A DNA stretch of 64,000 nt, from assembly GCF_029395535.1 (NCBI RefSeq), contig NZ_CP113920.1, forward strand, positions 744,001 to 808,000, given 5' to 3'. The notes below the pieces were generated by a model that was not told where the DNA came from, did no database searches, and saw only the letters and a list, made by a program, of their open reading frames with translations. How positions within the stretch are numbered: the stretch's first letter is position 1; each line of letters begins with the position of its first letter. Source of the DNA: Bifidobacterium sp. ESL0732 (GTDB taxonomy: Bacteria; Actinomycetota; Actinomycetes; Actinomycetales; Bifidobacteriaceae). A program made the translations under genes and the position numbers. This document shows positions 1 to 9,589 of the stretch, piece after piece.

Positions 1-1
1 T

Positions 2-1717
2 GTCCAGTTCTATTACACCCAGGCCGAAGGCCCTGAAGTACTGAAAGCCGTCAAGAAGGCCGATCCAAAGAACGGCTGGACTGCGGACATGCAGTCCGAC
101 TCCATGATGGCGTATCTGATTTCGACGCTGTTGCCATTTGTAATACTTCTGGTGCTTTGCTGGTGGCTTTTCAGCCGGATGAGCGGTGGAATGAACGGCA
201 TGCTCGGCATGGGTGGCAAGAAGGACAACGGAAAGTTGCTCGACGGGCAGACCCCGACCACCAAATTCTCCGACGTGGCCGGCGAGGAAGCAGCCGTGGC
301 CGAAGTCGAGGAGATCAAGGACTTCCTCAAAGATCCTTCGAAGTACAAGGCGTTGGGCGCTCGCATCCCGCGCGGCGTGCTGCTCTACGGCCCTCCTGGA
401 ACAGGTAAGACGCTGCTTGCTCGAGCCGTCGCAGGCGAGGCCGGTGTACCGTTCTACTCCATGGCTGGTTCCGACTTCGTAGAGATGTTCGTCGGTCTCG
501 GCGCTTCGCGTGTCCGTGACCTCTTCGACGAGGCCAAGAAGAACGCACCGGCCATCATCTTCATCGATGAAATCGATGCCGTCGGCCGCAAGCGTGGCTC
601 CGGCATGAGCGGAGGGCACGACGAGCGCGAGCAGACCTTGAACCAGCTGCTCGTCGAAATGGACGGTTTCGACAACGACACCAACCTCATCATCATCGCC
701 GCCACCAACCGTCCAGATGTGCTTGATGAAGCGTTGCTCCGTCCTGGCCGTTTCGACCGTCAGGTGGCCGTTGAGGCCCCTGATCTGGAAGGCCGTGAGC
801 AAATCCTCAAGGTCCACGCCAAAGGTAAGCCGTTCGTCCCAGACGTCGATCTGCACACCGTGGCCGTGCGCACGCCCGGTTTCACCGGTGCAGATCTCGC
901 CAATGTGCTGAACGAGGCCGCGTTGCTGTGCGCCCGTGTGGGATCCCAGTTGATCGATAACCGCGCCATTGACGAAGCCATCGACCGCGTGCAGGCTGGC
1001 CCCAAGCGCCAGTCGCGCGGCATGGCTCTCGACGAGATGCGCAACACCGCCTACCACGAGGGAGGCCACGCACTGGTGGCCGCTGCCCTGCACAACACCG
1101 ATCCGGTGACCAAAGTGACGATTCTTCCGCGAGGCCGTGCCTTGGGCTACACCGCCGTTATGCCGACGCAGGACCGCTATTCCCAGTCCCGTAACGAGTT
1201 GCTTGACCAGATGGCCTACGCGATGGGCGGACGTACCGCCGAGGAAGTCGTCTTCCATGATCCGACCACGGGCGCTTCCAACGACATTGAAAAGGCGACG
1301 CAGATCGCCCGCAAGATGGTGATCGAATTCGGCCTATCCTCCAAGCTCGGCGCCGTCAAGTGGGGAGATTCCGAGCACGGCGAGGATTCCGCCAACAACT
1401 TCATCCATGACTACTCCGAGCGTACGCAGGACGTCATCGACGAAGAGGTTCACAGCATGCTCGAGAACGCGCACACCGAGGCGTGGCAGATCATCACCGA
1501 CAACCGTGACGTGCTCGATGAGCTCGTGCGTCAGCTGCTCGTCAAAGAAACCTTGAACGAGAAGGAGCTGAAGCTCATCTTCGCCAACTTGAAGATGGCT
1601 CCGGAACGCAAGTTGTGGCTTTCCGACGCGTCTCGGCCGGATTCCGATATTCCGCCGGTGCCGATTCCCGAATCGCTCAAGCGTTCGGTCGGCATGAAGC
1701 CGGAAGAATCCGAGTGA
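2..1717 (+). CDS. ftsH: FtsH ATP-dependent zinc metalloprotease (5' end outside window)
   Basis: Membrane-anchored AAA+ protease that degrades membrane and regulatory proteins. The reading frame is open from base 2, so the N-terminus and first membrane helix lie outside the window. A membrane helix is visible around bases 110-180 ([20 protein letters not shown]). It is followed by the AAA module with Walker A GPPGTGKT (389-412), Walker B IIFIDEID and an arginine-finger region (RPGRFDRQ). The protease domain has the zinc motif HEGGH (1055-1069), with a downstream Asp in the NDIEKAT segment as likely third ligand. All key residues are present. In actinobacteria ftsH normally leads into folE-folP-folB-folK-DUF3180; here it is followed after 7 bases by the folB/K-like gene. 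Confidence 0.97.
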   Translation, partial: VQFYYTQAEGPEVLKAVKKADPKNGWTADMQSDSMMAYLISTLLPFVILLVLCWWLFSRMSGGMNGMLGMGGKKDNGKLLDGQTPTTKFSDVAGEEAAVAEVEEIKDFLKDPSKYKALGARIPRGVLLYGPPGTGKTLLARAVAGEAGVPFYSMAGSDFVEMFVGLGASRVRDLFDEAKKNAPAIIFIDEIDAVGRKRGSGMSGGHDEREQTLNQLLVEMDGFDNDTNLIIIAATNRPDVLDEALLRPGRFDRQVAVEAPDLEGREQILKVHAKGKPFVPDVDLHTVAVRTPGFTGADLANVLNEAALLCARVGSQLIDNRAIDEAIDRVQAGPKRQSRGMALDEMRNTAYHEGGHALVAAALHNTDPVTKVTILPRGRALGYTAVMPTQDRYSQSRNELLDQMAYAMGGRTAEEVVFHDPTTGASNDIEKATQIARKMVIEFGLSSKLGAVKWGDSEHGEDSANNFIHDYSERTQDVIDEEVHSMLENAHTEAWQIITDNRDVLDELVRQLLVKETLNEKELKLIFANLKMAPERKLWLSDASRPDSDIPPVPIPESLKRSVGMKPEESE

Positions 1718-1724
1718 GTCAGAT

Positions 1725-2750
1725 ATGTCGAATCCATTGATTGATGATTCGCAAGAGTCGAGGGGCGTGACAGCTGATGGCACGCCCCTTGGCGTTCAGG
1801 CGCGGCTTTCGCTCTCGTTCGACGAGACGACGAGCGAAGATGTCACCGCCGGCACTGAAGCATGGCAGAGAGTGCTGCAAGCCATCGCAGGCGGCAAGGT
1901 ACATGCCGAAGTCACGCTGAAACTTGAGGATGCTGCCGGTAGTCGCCAAAAAGCCAATGACGAAAGTACGGGTGGCAATGCCATAACGGTACTGACGTTT
2001 GCCGATGTCCCGGTGACGCTTGGTACCGGCGATTTTGCCGACGGAAACGATAATGCCATGTCAGGCGCGACTGGAGGTGCCATTCCTACGAAGGCTTCCC
2101 TGGCCGGTGCGACGATAGCCGAGCAGCAGCGTCGAGACGAGGCGGATAGGCAGCAAGCGCAGCAGCAGGACAATGCCGATGACGTCTATGCCGTTCCACG
2201 CCGTGCCATCATCGCCATGCGGAGCAAAACCAGTGATGCTGCCAAGCGTTTTCGCTCCGTCATCGTCTCGTTGGATGCGGTGCCGGGCAATCAGGTCGAA
2301 GGCATCTCACCGCTTTATCACGTTATGGGCATCGACAGTTCCGATGCCAGCGCTGCCGTCATCCAACTGACCACGAAGTTGAAACCGCAGGCGATTGTAG
2401 CGTTGCTTGATTCCCTGTCGGCCTCGCATGAAGGGGCCGTCACGTTGCGCTTGGTTGACGTGGAAGGCGAAAACATCAGCCTGGAAGACACGGCTCAAAA
2501 CGTGACTGACAACAGCGCTGAGGATGCTGTTGACGATGCCGCCGAAAACGCAGCTGACGATATTGCCTATGCTATCGAATTGCCGTTGTCGACGGCCAAA
2601 AAACAAGCTGAAATCCTCGCACCGTGGCTCGATATGGACCCCGATGCAAGACTCGACGGTGATCCGGTCTCTTTCCTGCTCGCGATGGCACCCGATGCCG
2701 CGCGGGTCGGCAAGGTGGATGACCGCTGGATACTGGGGGAGACGCAATGA
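1725..2750 (+). CDS. Degenerate FolB-FolK (DHNA/HPPK) fusion, probably inactive
   Basis: 341-aa protein at the position of folB-folK in the usual ftsH-folE-folP-folB-folK-DUF3180 order; folE and folP are absent here. A FolB-like end (LTFADVPVTL) precedes an HPPK-like domain recognisable by SPLYHVMGID and AEILAPWLDMDPDARL. The catalytic parts are gone. The usual TLDLDV containing the two Mg-binding Asp reads TLRLVDV (2442-2462), the LPHPRxxER block reads LPLSTAKKQ, and the N-terminal GSN reads RSK. FolB's Lys-Pro active-site segment is not seen. Yet the frame is open over the full length and overlaps the next gene by ATGA, so it is either a slowly decaying relic or has a new role. A long Gln/Asp-rich linker joins the two halves. 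The domain assignment is by eye. Confidence 0.75.
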   Translation: MSNPLIDDSQESRGVTADGTPLGVQARLSLSFDETTSEDVTAGTEAWQRVLQAIAGGKVHAEVTLKLEDAAGSRQKANDESTGGNAITVLTFADVPVTLGTGDFADGNDNAMSGATGGAIPTKASLAGATIAEQQRRDEADRQQAQQQDNADDVYAVPRRAIIAMRSKTSDAAKRFRSVIVSLDAVPGNQVEGISPLYHVMGIDSSDASAAVIQLTTKLKPQAIVALLDSLSASHEGAVTLRLVDVEGENISLEDTAQNVTDNSAEDAVDDAAENAADDIAYAIELPLSTAKKQAEILAPWLDMDPDARLDGDPVSFLLAMAPDAARVGKVDDRWILGETQ

Positions 2751-3301
2751 GTGCACGACGGACCCCTTGGTGGTATTACGTAATTGCGACGCTGATCGGC
2801 TTGTTGCTCGGCACCATACTGGTCAAATCCGATGAGATGACAGGCCTTTCGCTGATCGGTGCCCCATGGTTTGTGACGTTCGTTCTGGTGCTTCTCGGAG
2901 CGGTGGTTTTGATTTTGGCTTTGCAGGTGCATCAGTATGCCATTACCGACCCGACGAGGCGTAAAAGTTGGATTGACCCCACGAAAGCTGTTTATACGCT
3001 GGTTTTGTGCAAAGCATTGGGTATCGCTGGCGCGGGCCTCGCTGGTTGGTATCTTGCGCAGGTGTTGCTGACCCTCTCGCACTGGGGTATTCCGTATTTT
3101 CAAAACGTGATTATCCAATGTGCTATAACGACCGTCATCTGCATCGCTGACATGATTGTTGGCATCATCGGCGAATGGCTCTGCCAGCTGCCGCCGAGTG
3201 AAGGCCCAGAAAACCCGAAAATCAAGGCTGCTCAGCGCCGTGAACGTCAGCGCAAGTTCGCCGCCGGAAGTTCCATGAACAAAAGGGATATTTCCAAGTA
3301 A
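2747..3301 (+). CDS. DUF3180 family membrane protein
   Basis: 184-aa protein with about four predicted membrane helices (YYVIATLIGLLLGTILV near residue 8, then around 37-60, 85-108 and 120-145) and a basic cytoplasmic tail. The start ATG overlaps the previous stop as ATGA, so the two genes are translationally coupled. DUF3180 is the usual last gene of the actinobacterial folate operon; its function is unknown. Its retention although the folate genes are gone or decayed suggests it does not depend on folate synthesis (inference). Confidence 0.8.
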   Translation: MSARRTPWWYYVIATLIGLLLGTILVKSDEMTGLSLIGAPWFVTFVLVLLGAVVLILALQVHQYAITDPTRRKSWIDPTKAVYTLVLCKALGIAGAGLAGWYLAQVLLTLSHWGIPYFQNVIIQCAITTVICIADMIVGIIGEWLCQLPPSEGPENPKIKAAQRRERQRKFAAGSSMNKRDISK

Positions 3302-3365
3302 TAATTATTGTCCGATAATTCGAACGTTTTCGGTTGCTTCCTTTTTTCCGGCAGTACTATGTCTT

Positions 3366-4709
3366 ATGTCAGAGCTGTTAGATTTACTCTCAAAAGTAGG
3401 GCATATGGCAGGAAATAATGGAATGGAGCCAACTCGCGCTCAAAAGCTGGAAGCGGGTTCAAAGACCGGCGGCGTCATGCTCGTCGCGGCATTGATGACG
3501 GGTTATTCCGTGATCTACATGGACAAGAACATGATCTCGACCGCGATCATCCCGATTTCGTCGCAGTTCCATTTGGATACCGGCCAGACCGGGCTCATCA
3601 TGTCGATGTTCTTCCTGGCATACTCGATTATGCAGGTTCCCTGCGGTTGGCTGGCCGACAAGTTCGGTGCCAAGCGAGTGCTGATGGCCTCCATGGTGGT
3701 CATAGCCGTATTCTCCTACCTTTTCGGGGTCGTCAGCGGTCTTGCGCTGTTTATCGTCATCCGTTTCGGTGCCGGCCTCGGACACGGCGGCTACCCGCCA
3801 AGCTGCTCGAAGGCGATAGCCGAGAACTTCCCGCGCAAAAAGCGTACCTTCGTCCAGTCGCTGATTCTGTCGACAAACGGTATCGGAGCCATCCTCGCCT
3901 TCACGTTGGGAGCTCAATTGGTGGGCCGCAACTGGCGGGTCGCCTATGCCGTATTGGGCAGCCTTTACCTCGTAGCTTTCCTGCTGATATGGATATTCGT
4001 TACGGACGGCAAGAAAGAGGGTTCAACCGAAGCTCAGGAAGCTGACGCGGCTGAAGAAGTTGTGCAGGCTGAGCAGCCTGCACAAGTTGCTATCGCAGAG
4101 CCGGAAGAGAAGCCGAAATTCACCCAGGTCATCAAAAACCGCAACGTGATCGTGCTGTTCATCGCCATGTTCCTGATCAACGTCATTTCCTACGGCAATA
4201 TCTCCTGGCTGCCTTCCTACATCACCAAGACGTACGGCATGTCTGTGAGCAAGATGGGCTACATTCTGGCCTTCAATGCTGTCTTCACCACCGTGGCCAC
4301 GATTTTCTCGGGTACGCTGCTTTCCAAGTTCTTCCTGCATAAGGAACGTCAGGCGACCGTCGTTGCGGCTCTTCTTGTGGCCGTGCTGATTGTGGCATTC
4401 GTGCTCTCGAAGAATCTTGTGGTTTCCATCATCATGCTCATTCTTCTGAGCATGATCTGCGCTTTGGTGTTCACGAGCATCTTCACCTGGCCCCATAAGA
4501 TCATGGACGCGCGCGTGATCGGCTCCGTCATCGGCATCGTCAACACCGGCGGCACACTTGGAGGGTTCGTGGCTCCAATGGCCATCGGCTATCTTGTCAA
4601 GGCGATGGGAGGCTCATTCGTGCCGGCCTTCCTGTTCCTCGCAGGCGTAGCGGTCTGCGTGGCGATTACAGTGATGTTCGTGAAGGTCCCGGAGCAGAAG
4701 AAAGACTGA
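3366..4709 (+). CDS. MFS transporter, anion:cation-symporter-like
   Basis: 447-aa major facilitator protein with twelve hydrophobic segments and a long charged, Glu/Ala-rich central loop (about residues 218-258). The segment between helices 2 and 3 (GWLADKFGAKR) is a classic MFS signature, and MDKNMISTAIIPISSQF is typical of organic-anion symporters. The first ATG is only 5 bases after a TACTAT box, so the mRNA may be leaderless; an internal ATG (3405) follows a weak AG-rich stretch and is the alternative start. The M20 hydrolase gene follows in the same direction, so the transporter probably imports that enzyme's substrate. The substrate cannot be told from the sequence. Confidence 0.88.
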   Translation: MSELLDLLSKVGHMAGNNGMEPTRAQKLEAGSKTGGVMLVAALMTGYSVIYMDKNMISTAIIPISSQFHLDTGQTGLIMSMFFLAYSIMQVPCGWLADKFGAKRVLMASMVVIAVFSYLFGVVSGLALFIVIRFGAGLGHGGYPPSCSKAIAENFPRKKRTFVQSLILSTNGIGAILAFTLGAQLVGRNWRVAYAVLGSLYLVAFLLIWIFVTDGKKEGSTEAQEADAAEEVVQAEQPAQVAIAEPEEKPKFTQVIKNRNVIVLFIAMFLINVISYGNISWLPSYITKTYGMSVSKMGYILAFNAVFTTVATIFSGTLLSKFFLHKERQATVVAALLVAVLIVAFVLSKNLVVSIIMLILLSMICALVFTSIFTWPHKIMDARVIGSVIGIVNTGGTLGGFVAPMAIGYLVKAMGGSFVPAFLFLAGVAVCVAITVMFVKVPEQKKD

Positions 4710-4898
4710 GACATTGCAATCGGATAGCGGAAATCTCGGTTTTCGCCATTGAGGATCGTATGTCGATTTCCGGTTTGACAATCGTGCACCGAGTTCCGAT
4801 TTGAGATAAGCGGGGCATCGATTCCCGGTATCTGCGCTTTAAGGAGTGGATACTGATATTCAATGATGATTTGTGGTAATGAGTAGAAAGGAAATGTC

Positions 4899-6344
4899 AT
4901 GGTTGACACTGACAAGCAACGCATCATGGACATCGTCGACGAAAAGAAAGACGAGTTCATCGCGGCGTCCGACCATATATGGGAGACCCCGGAAACCCGA
5001 TTTACGGTTCCGAAGTCCGTGGAACAGCACTATCAGCTGCTGGAAAAGGAAGGCTTCAAGATTCAGAAGGGCGTTGGCGGCATGGATTATGCCTATATCG
5101 CCACTTACGGATCGGGCAAGCCGGAAATCGGCATCACCGGTGAGTATGACGCCTTGGGCAATTCCAGCCAGGAAGCCGGCAACCCCAAGCGCAAGCCTGT
5201 GGTCGATGGCGGCCCCGGTCAGGCGTGCGGGCACAACCTGCTCGGCATGGGCGCCGTGGGTGCGGCCGTGGCCATCAAGACGTTCATGGAAGAAAAAGGC
5301 ATGCCTGGAACCATCAAGCTTTTCGGCTGCCCGGCCGAGGAAAGCGGTTACGGCAAGGCGTTCCTGGCCCGTGCAGGTGTCTTCGACGGGCTGGATGCCG
5401 TGTTCACCTGGCATCCGCAGGATGTCGGCGGCATGGTGGCCTGCGCGACGTTGGCGGTGATGCAGGCGAACTTCTCGTTCAAGGGCATAGCCGCCCACGC
5501 TTCCTCGGCTCCTGAGCAGGGCCGCGATGCGCTCGACGCCGCCACGTTGATGACGGTCGGTGTCCAGTTCCTGCGCGAGCATGTCATCGAGGAAGCCCGC
5601 ATCCATTACGCATACCTCGATTCCGGCGGCGAATCCGCCAATGTGGTCCATCCCACCGCCAAGCTCTATTTCTTCGTCCGCGCGCCGAAGCTGAGCCAGG
5701 CCAAGGACATCTACGAACGTGTGGTCAATATCGCCAAAGGCGCCGCGTTAATGACCGGTACCGAAATGTCGATCGATTTCGATTCCGCATGCGCCGACTA
5801 CCTGCCCAACCATCCGCTCACCGAGATGATGGACAAGAATCTTCGGCTCGTCGGCCCCCTGCATCTGACCGATGAGGAGGAAAAGTTCGAAAGAGCTTTG
5901 ACCAGCAACAACGCGCCGAGCATCAAACAGAATGTGATCGCCCGCAACAAGGCCGCGTTCCCCGAAAAGTCCGATGAGGAGATCAAGCGGATTTCCGAGG
6001 CTGGCGTCTGCCCCGAAATCAGCCCTATCGTCTACACCACCAGCACCAAGGGCATCGGCTCCACCGATGTCGGCGACGTCAGCTGGTGCGCGCCCACCGC
6101 GCAGTTCGCCTATGCCTGCGAACCGCAGGGTTGCTCGCCGCACACCTGGGAATGGGTCGCCAACGGAAAGTCTTCGGTCGCACACAAGGGTCTGATCAAT
6201 TCCTGCAAGATTCTCGCGCTTACGATCTACGACGCATTGACCGATCCCGAACTGCTGAAGCAGGCGCATGACGCGTGGGTCAAGGATCTCAACGGCGAAC
6301 ATTACGAGTCCGTGATTCCGCCCGAGACCCAGCCTCACGGCTAG
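4899..6344 (+). CDS. M20 amidohydrolase, AbgB-like (p-aminobenzoyl-glutamate hydrolase family)
   Basis: 481 aa, the same length as the AbgB subunit of E. coli p-aminobenzoyl-glutamate hydrolase. The metallopeptidase fold shows GEYDALG, the metal-binding ACGHNLLG and CPAEESGYGK with its paired Glu. The tail GDVSW...TAQFAYAC and the late HTWEW are typical of this branch. The start has AAAGGAA at good spacing. AbgB-type enzymes split p-aminobenzoyl-glutamate, a folate breakdown product, but relatives hydrolyse N-acyl amino acids or dipeptides. Pairing with an MFS carrier fits uptake and cleavage of an amide-linked compound. No abgA-like partner is adjacent. Confidence 0.85.
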   Translation: MVDTDKQRIMDIVDEKKDEFIAASDHIWETPETRFTVPKSVEQHYQLLEKEGFKIQKGVGGMDYAYIATYGSGKPEIGITGEYDALGNSSQEAGNPKRKPVVDGGPGQACGHNLLGMGAVGAAVAIKTFMEEKGMPGTIKLFGCPAEESGYGKAFLARAGVFDGLDAVFTWHPQDVGGMVACATLAVMQANFSFKGIAAHASSAPEQGRDALDAATLMTVGVQFLREHVIEEARIHYAYLDSGGESANVVHPTAKLYFFVRAPKLSQAKDIYERVVNIAKGAALMTGTEMSIDFDSACADYLPNHPLTEMMDKNLRLVGPLHLTDEEEKFERALTSNNAPSIKQNVIARNKAAFPEKSDEEIKRISEAGVCPEISPIVYTTSTKGIGSTDVGDVSWCAPTAQFAYACEPQGCSPHTWEWVANGKSSVAHKGLINSCKILALTIYDALTDPELLKQAHDAWVKDLNGEHYESVIPPETQPHG

Positions 6345-6368
6345 AGTTTTTCGGTTATCTCATACTGC

Positions 6369-6405
6369 TGCTGCCGGCGCGATTAGATTGGTCGTGCCGG
6401 CAGCA
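6369..6405. terminator. Hairpin between convergent genes
   Basis: Perfect 10-bp inverted repeat (6369-6378 with 6396-6405, TGCTGCCGGC and complement), 17-base loop, followed on the + strand by a T-rich stretch. It lies shortly after the AbgB-like gene and before the convergent end of tesB. Confidence 0.65.
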
Positions 6406-6501
6406 TTTATTCGTTTTATCGTCTGGATTGGCCGATTGCTTTGGCTTGGGCCGATCCGTCCGCCGAATTATCGGATTACCGGTCTTGCCGGTCGGCGGGA
6501 T

Positions 6502-7428
6502 TTATTCCTTGCTCTCGTCTTTCTTTTCAGGCACGCGGATGGTCGCTTCCTGGGTCATCGCGGCCAACAGCCTGCCGTCAGCCGAATAGACCTTGGCAAT
6601 ACCAAGCGCGCGGCCGTGACCGGCTACGGGAGCATCCTGTACGTAAAGGTGCCATTCGTTCATATCGATATTGTCATACCACCACATGGAATGGTCGATC
6701 GAAGCGTAGAAAATGCCGGGCGTGGAGATGCTCAGGCCTGCGCGACGCAGGTCCGGCTCCATCATCACCTGGTCGCATTCCAACGCCAGCAACGCGCGAT
6801 GGACGTTCTGCGAAGCCGTGACAGGGCTGGCCATACGCATCCATACCATCTGCTTGCCGGAATCCTTGTCAGCGCTTTCTTTATCAGGCTCGAGCATGAC
6901 GGTTGAGCCGATGTGACGGATGTCGAACGGCGACTGCGACGAATAGTATTTCGCGAACCCGGACTTGTCGGCATAAGGCTCCATGAGGTCTTTCGCGCTG
7001 GTCAGCGTTTCAGGATCCGGCAGGTTCCTAGGCATATCATCATTGAATTCCACTCCGGCCTGGCCAGCCTTCTGCAGGCTCACTGTCGCGGTGAAAAGCA
7101 ATTGGTCACCTTGCTTGGCGTCCACACGGCGTGTGGAGAAGGAACGGCCGTCGCGCAGCGATTCGACCTCATAGCGGGTTTCCTCGTCGAGCTTGCCAAC
7201 CTTGATGAACGTGGCGTGAATGGAATTGGCGACCTTGTCGTCATCCGCAGTGTCGGCCGCGGCGACGATGGCCTGTGCGGTCATCTGACCGCCGTAGATG
7301 CGTTCGGTGGGATAGTAGAGATTCGTGGCGTCGTGGAAGACGGTGCGCCCGTCCTCTTTTTCTCCGGCTTTCAGCTTGAGCGCCTCAACCGCTTGCTGCG
7401 CTGGGTCGCTTGCCTTGACTTCCGCCAT
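6502..7428 (-). CDS. tesB: Acyl-CoA thioesterase II (TesB family)
   Basis: 308-aa double hot-dog thioesterase hydrolysing acyl-CoA to free acid and CoA. The N-terminal domain has YGGQMTAQAI and the GRSFSTRRVDA segment; the C-terminal domain has YASIDHSMWWY with the catalytic Asp and MTQEATIR with the catalytic Gln. Length matches the family. The start is supported by GAGGAG six bases upstream. Monocistronic, convergent with the AbgB-like gene. Confidence 0.92.
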   Translation of the reverse strand: MAEVKASDPAQQAVEALKLKAGEKEDGRTVFHDATNLYYPTERIYGGQMTAQAIVAAADTADDDKVANSIHATFIKVGKLDEETRYEVESLRDGRSFSTRRVDAKQGDQLLFTATVSLQKAGQAGVEFNDDMPRNLPDPETLTSAKDLMEPYADKSGFAKYYSSQSPFDIRHIGSTVMLEPDKESADKDSGKQMVWMRMASPVTASQNVHRALLALECDQVMMEPDLRRAGLSISTPGIFYASIDHSMWWYDNIDMNEWHLYVQDAPVAGHGRALGIAKVYSADGRLLAAMTQEATIRVPEKKDESKE

Positions 7429-7537
7429 GTCACTCCTCGATTCTGTCGAATTAACGCTTATGCGAGTCTATCCGCGCCGCCCAACTTTCCGCGCGAATTA
7501 CGCCAGTATCTGAACCTGTCGAATTCAGCCTATATAC

Positions 7538-7572
7538 GATGATGTCCCAATCGTAATAATTGGGACATCATC
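7538..7572. terminator. Strong hairpin downstream of ettA
   Basis: 14-bp perfect inverted repeat (7538-7551 with 7559-7572) with a 7-base loop, 13 bases past the ettA stop on the - strand. There is no long T run on the - strand, so termination may be weak or the structure may only stabilise the transcript end. Confidence 0.5.
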
Positions 7573-7584
7573 ATAGGTTATCTA

Positions 7585-9261
7585 TTATCTCGTCAGTTTG
7601 CGGTGGATGCGGTGGGGGCGGGAGGCCTCCTCGCCCAGACGCTTGACCTTGTCTTCCTGATACGCCTGGAAGTTGCCTTCGAACCAGTGCCATTTGGCCG
7701 GGTTGTCGTCGTCGCCCTCCCACGCGAGGATATGCGTGGCAATGCGGTCGAGGAACCAGCGGTCGTGGGAGATGACCACGGCGCAGCCTGGGAACTCGAT
7801 GAGCGCGTTCTCGAGCGATTCCAGCGTTTCGACGTCCAAATCGTTGGTTGGCTCATCAAGCAGCAGCAGGTTGCCGCCCTGCTTGAGGGTCAGAGCAAGG
7901 TTCAGACGGTTGCGTTCGCCGCCGGAAAGCATGCCGGTCATCTTCTGCTGGTCGCTGCCTTTGAAGCCGAAGCTGGCTACGTAGGCGCGGGTCGGCACTT
8001 CGACGCCGGCGACCTCGATGAAGTCGTTGCCGTCGGAGACAGCTTCCCAGAGGTTCTTGTTCGGGTCGAGGCCCTCACGGTTCTGGTCGACGTACGAAAT
8101 CTTGACGGTTTCGCCGATGGTCAGCTTGCCGCTGGTGAGCGGTTCCTTGCCGACGATGGTTTTGAACAGGGTGGATTTGCCGACGCCGTTGGGGCCGATG
8201 ATGCCCACGATGCCGTTGCGCGGCAGGGTGAAGCTCAGGTCGTCGATCAGCACGCGATCGCCGAAGGCCTTGTGGATATGCTCGGCCTCGAGGACCTGAG
8301 AGCCCAGACGCGGCCCCGGCGGGATGACGATCTCGGAGAAGTCCAGCTTCTTGGAATTGCGCGCCTCGTTCTCCATCTCGTCGTAACGTTCGAGCCTGGC
8401 CTTGTTCTTGGCCTGACGTGCCTTGGGCGAGCTCTTGACCCACGCGATTTCGTTCTTCAGGCGACGAGCGAGCTTGGCGTCCTTGGCGCCCTGGATTTCC
8501 ATGCGCTTTTCTTTGGTCTCCAGATACGTGGAATAGTTGCCCTTGTAAGGGTAGAGATGGCCGCGGTCGACCTCGCAGATCCACTCGGCCACGTTGTCCA
8601 TGAAGTAGCGGTCATGGGTCACGGCGATGACGGCACCCTTGTAGGAGTGCAGGAATTGCTCGAGCCAGAGAATGGATTCGGCATCCAGGTGGTTGGTCGG
8701 CTCGTCCAGCAGCAGCAGGTCGGGTGCCTCAAGCAGCAGCTTGCACAGTGCCACGCGACGCCGCTCGCCGCCTGAGCAGACCTTCACCGGGGTGTCCGGG
8801 TCGGGGCACTGCAGCGCGTCCATCGCCTGTTCGAGCTGGGAGTCGATGTCCCAGCCGTTGGCTGCGTCAATCTCTTCCTGCAGTTTGCCCATCTCGGCCA
8901 TCAGTGCGTCGTAATCGGCGTCTGGATTGGCCATTTCCTCGCCGATTTCGTTGAATCGGTCAACCTTCTTGGTGATATCGCCGAAAGCGGCCTTTATGTT
9001 CTCGCCAACGGTTTTGTCCTCATCCAGCGGCGGTTCCTGCTGCAGGATGCCTACGGAATAACCGGGGGTCAGTTTCGCTTCGCCGTTGGAGACGGTTTCC
9101 TGCCCGGCCATGATCTTGAGCAGGGTCGACTTGCCCATGCCGTTGGGGCCGACAACGCCGATTTTCGCGCCCGGCAAAAAGCTCAGGGTCACGTCGTCAA
9201 GAATCACACGGTCGCCATACGCCTTGCGAGCATTGATCATCTGAAAAATAAACTCAGCCAA
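7585..9261 (-). CDS. ettA: ABC-F translational throttle EttA
   Basis: About 558 aa, soluble ABC-F protein with two ATPase domains and no membrane helices. It binds the ribosomal E site and adjusts elongation to energy state (family knowledge). Walker A motifs are GPNGMGKS (residues 38-45) and GPNGVGKS; signatures are CSGGERRRV and LSGGERNRL; the linker helix region is rich in Lys/Arg. I place the start at a TTG (9261-9259), giving MAEFIFQM, because that is where family members begin and GAAGGA lies 8 bases upstream. The frame stays open further upstream but without homology. Confidence 0.95.
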   Translation of the reverse strand: MAEFIFQMINARKAYGDRVILDDVTLSFLPGAKIGVVGPNGMGKSTLLKIMAGQETVSNGEAKLTPGYSVGILQQEPPLDEDKTVGENIKAAFGDITKKVDRFNEIGEEMANPDADYDALMAEMGKLQEEIDAANGWDIDSQLEQAMDALQCPDPDTPVKVCSGGERRRVALCKLLLEAPDLLLLDEPTNHLDAESILWLEQFLHSYKGAVIAVTHDRYFMDNVAEWICEVDRGHLYPYKGNYSTYLETKEKRMEIQGAKDAKLARRLKNEIAWVKSSPKARQAKNKARLERYDEMENEARNSKKLDFSEIVIPPGPRLGSQVLEAEHIHKAFGDRVLIDDLSFTLPRNGIVGIIGPNGVGKSTLFKTIVGKEPLTSGKLTIGETVKISYVDQNREGLDPNKNLWEAVSDGNDFIEVAGVEVPTRAYVASFGFKGSDQQKMTGMLSGGERNRLNLALTLKQGGNLLLLDEPTNDLDVETLESLENALIEFPGCAVVISHDRWFLDRIATHILAWEGDDDNPAKWHWFEGNFQAYQEDKVKRLGEEASRPHRIHRKLTR

Positions 9262-9499
9262 GTATTCGTTCCTTCGTTCTGATGTGTGCTTTGTCTCATT
9301 GCGTTTCAAACATTCCGCAAGGTTTGCCTTACCCGCGGATTCAAGCCAATTTTGGCATATCGAGTAGACGTTTCAAACAATCTTCACGCTCGGTTTAAAT
9401 ATCGGTTTTGTGCGTTTTGTCAAGAAATGACGTCCAGCAGGGAACAAATGGTGGCGGTGATATGTTGGGTCTGGTAATGTGCTCGTTTCAACCTGTATG

Positions 9500-9529
9500 T
9501 TGTGACGTCATACGATTATGCTGTATTAG
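9500..9529 (+). promoter_or_regulatory. Possible promoter in the divergent ettA / TIM-barrel intergenic region
   Basis: The 328 bases between ettA and the next gene hold a TTGTGA (9500-9505) and a TATTAG (9524-9529) separated by 18 bases and pointing at the TIM-barrel gene. No other feature is recognisable in this stretch. Confidence 0.35.
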
Positions 9530-9589
9530 ACATGACGGCCGCAATTGGCGGATTGAGAAGTACTGAAAACCCGTGAAGGGAGCGGCACG

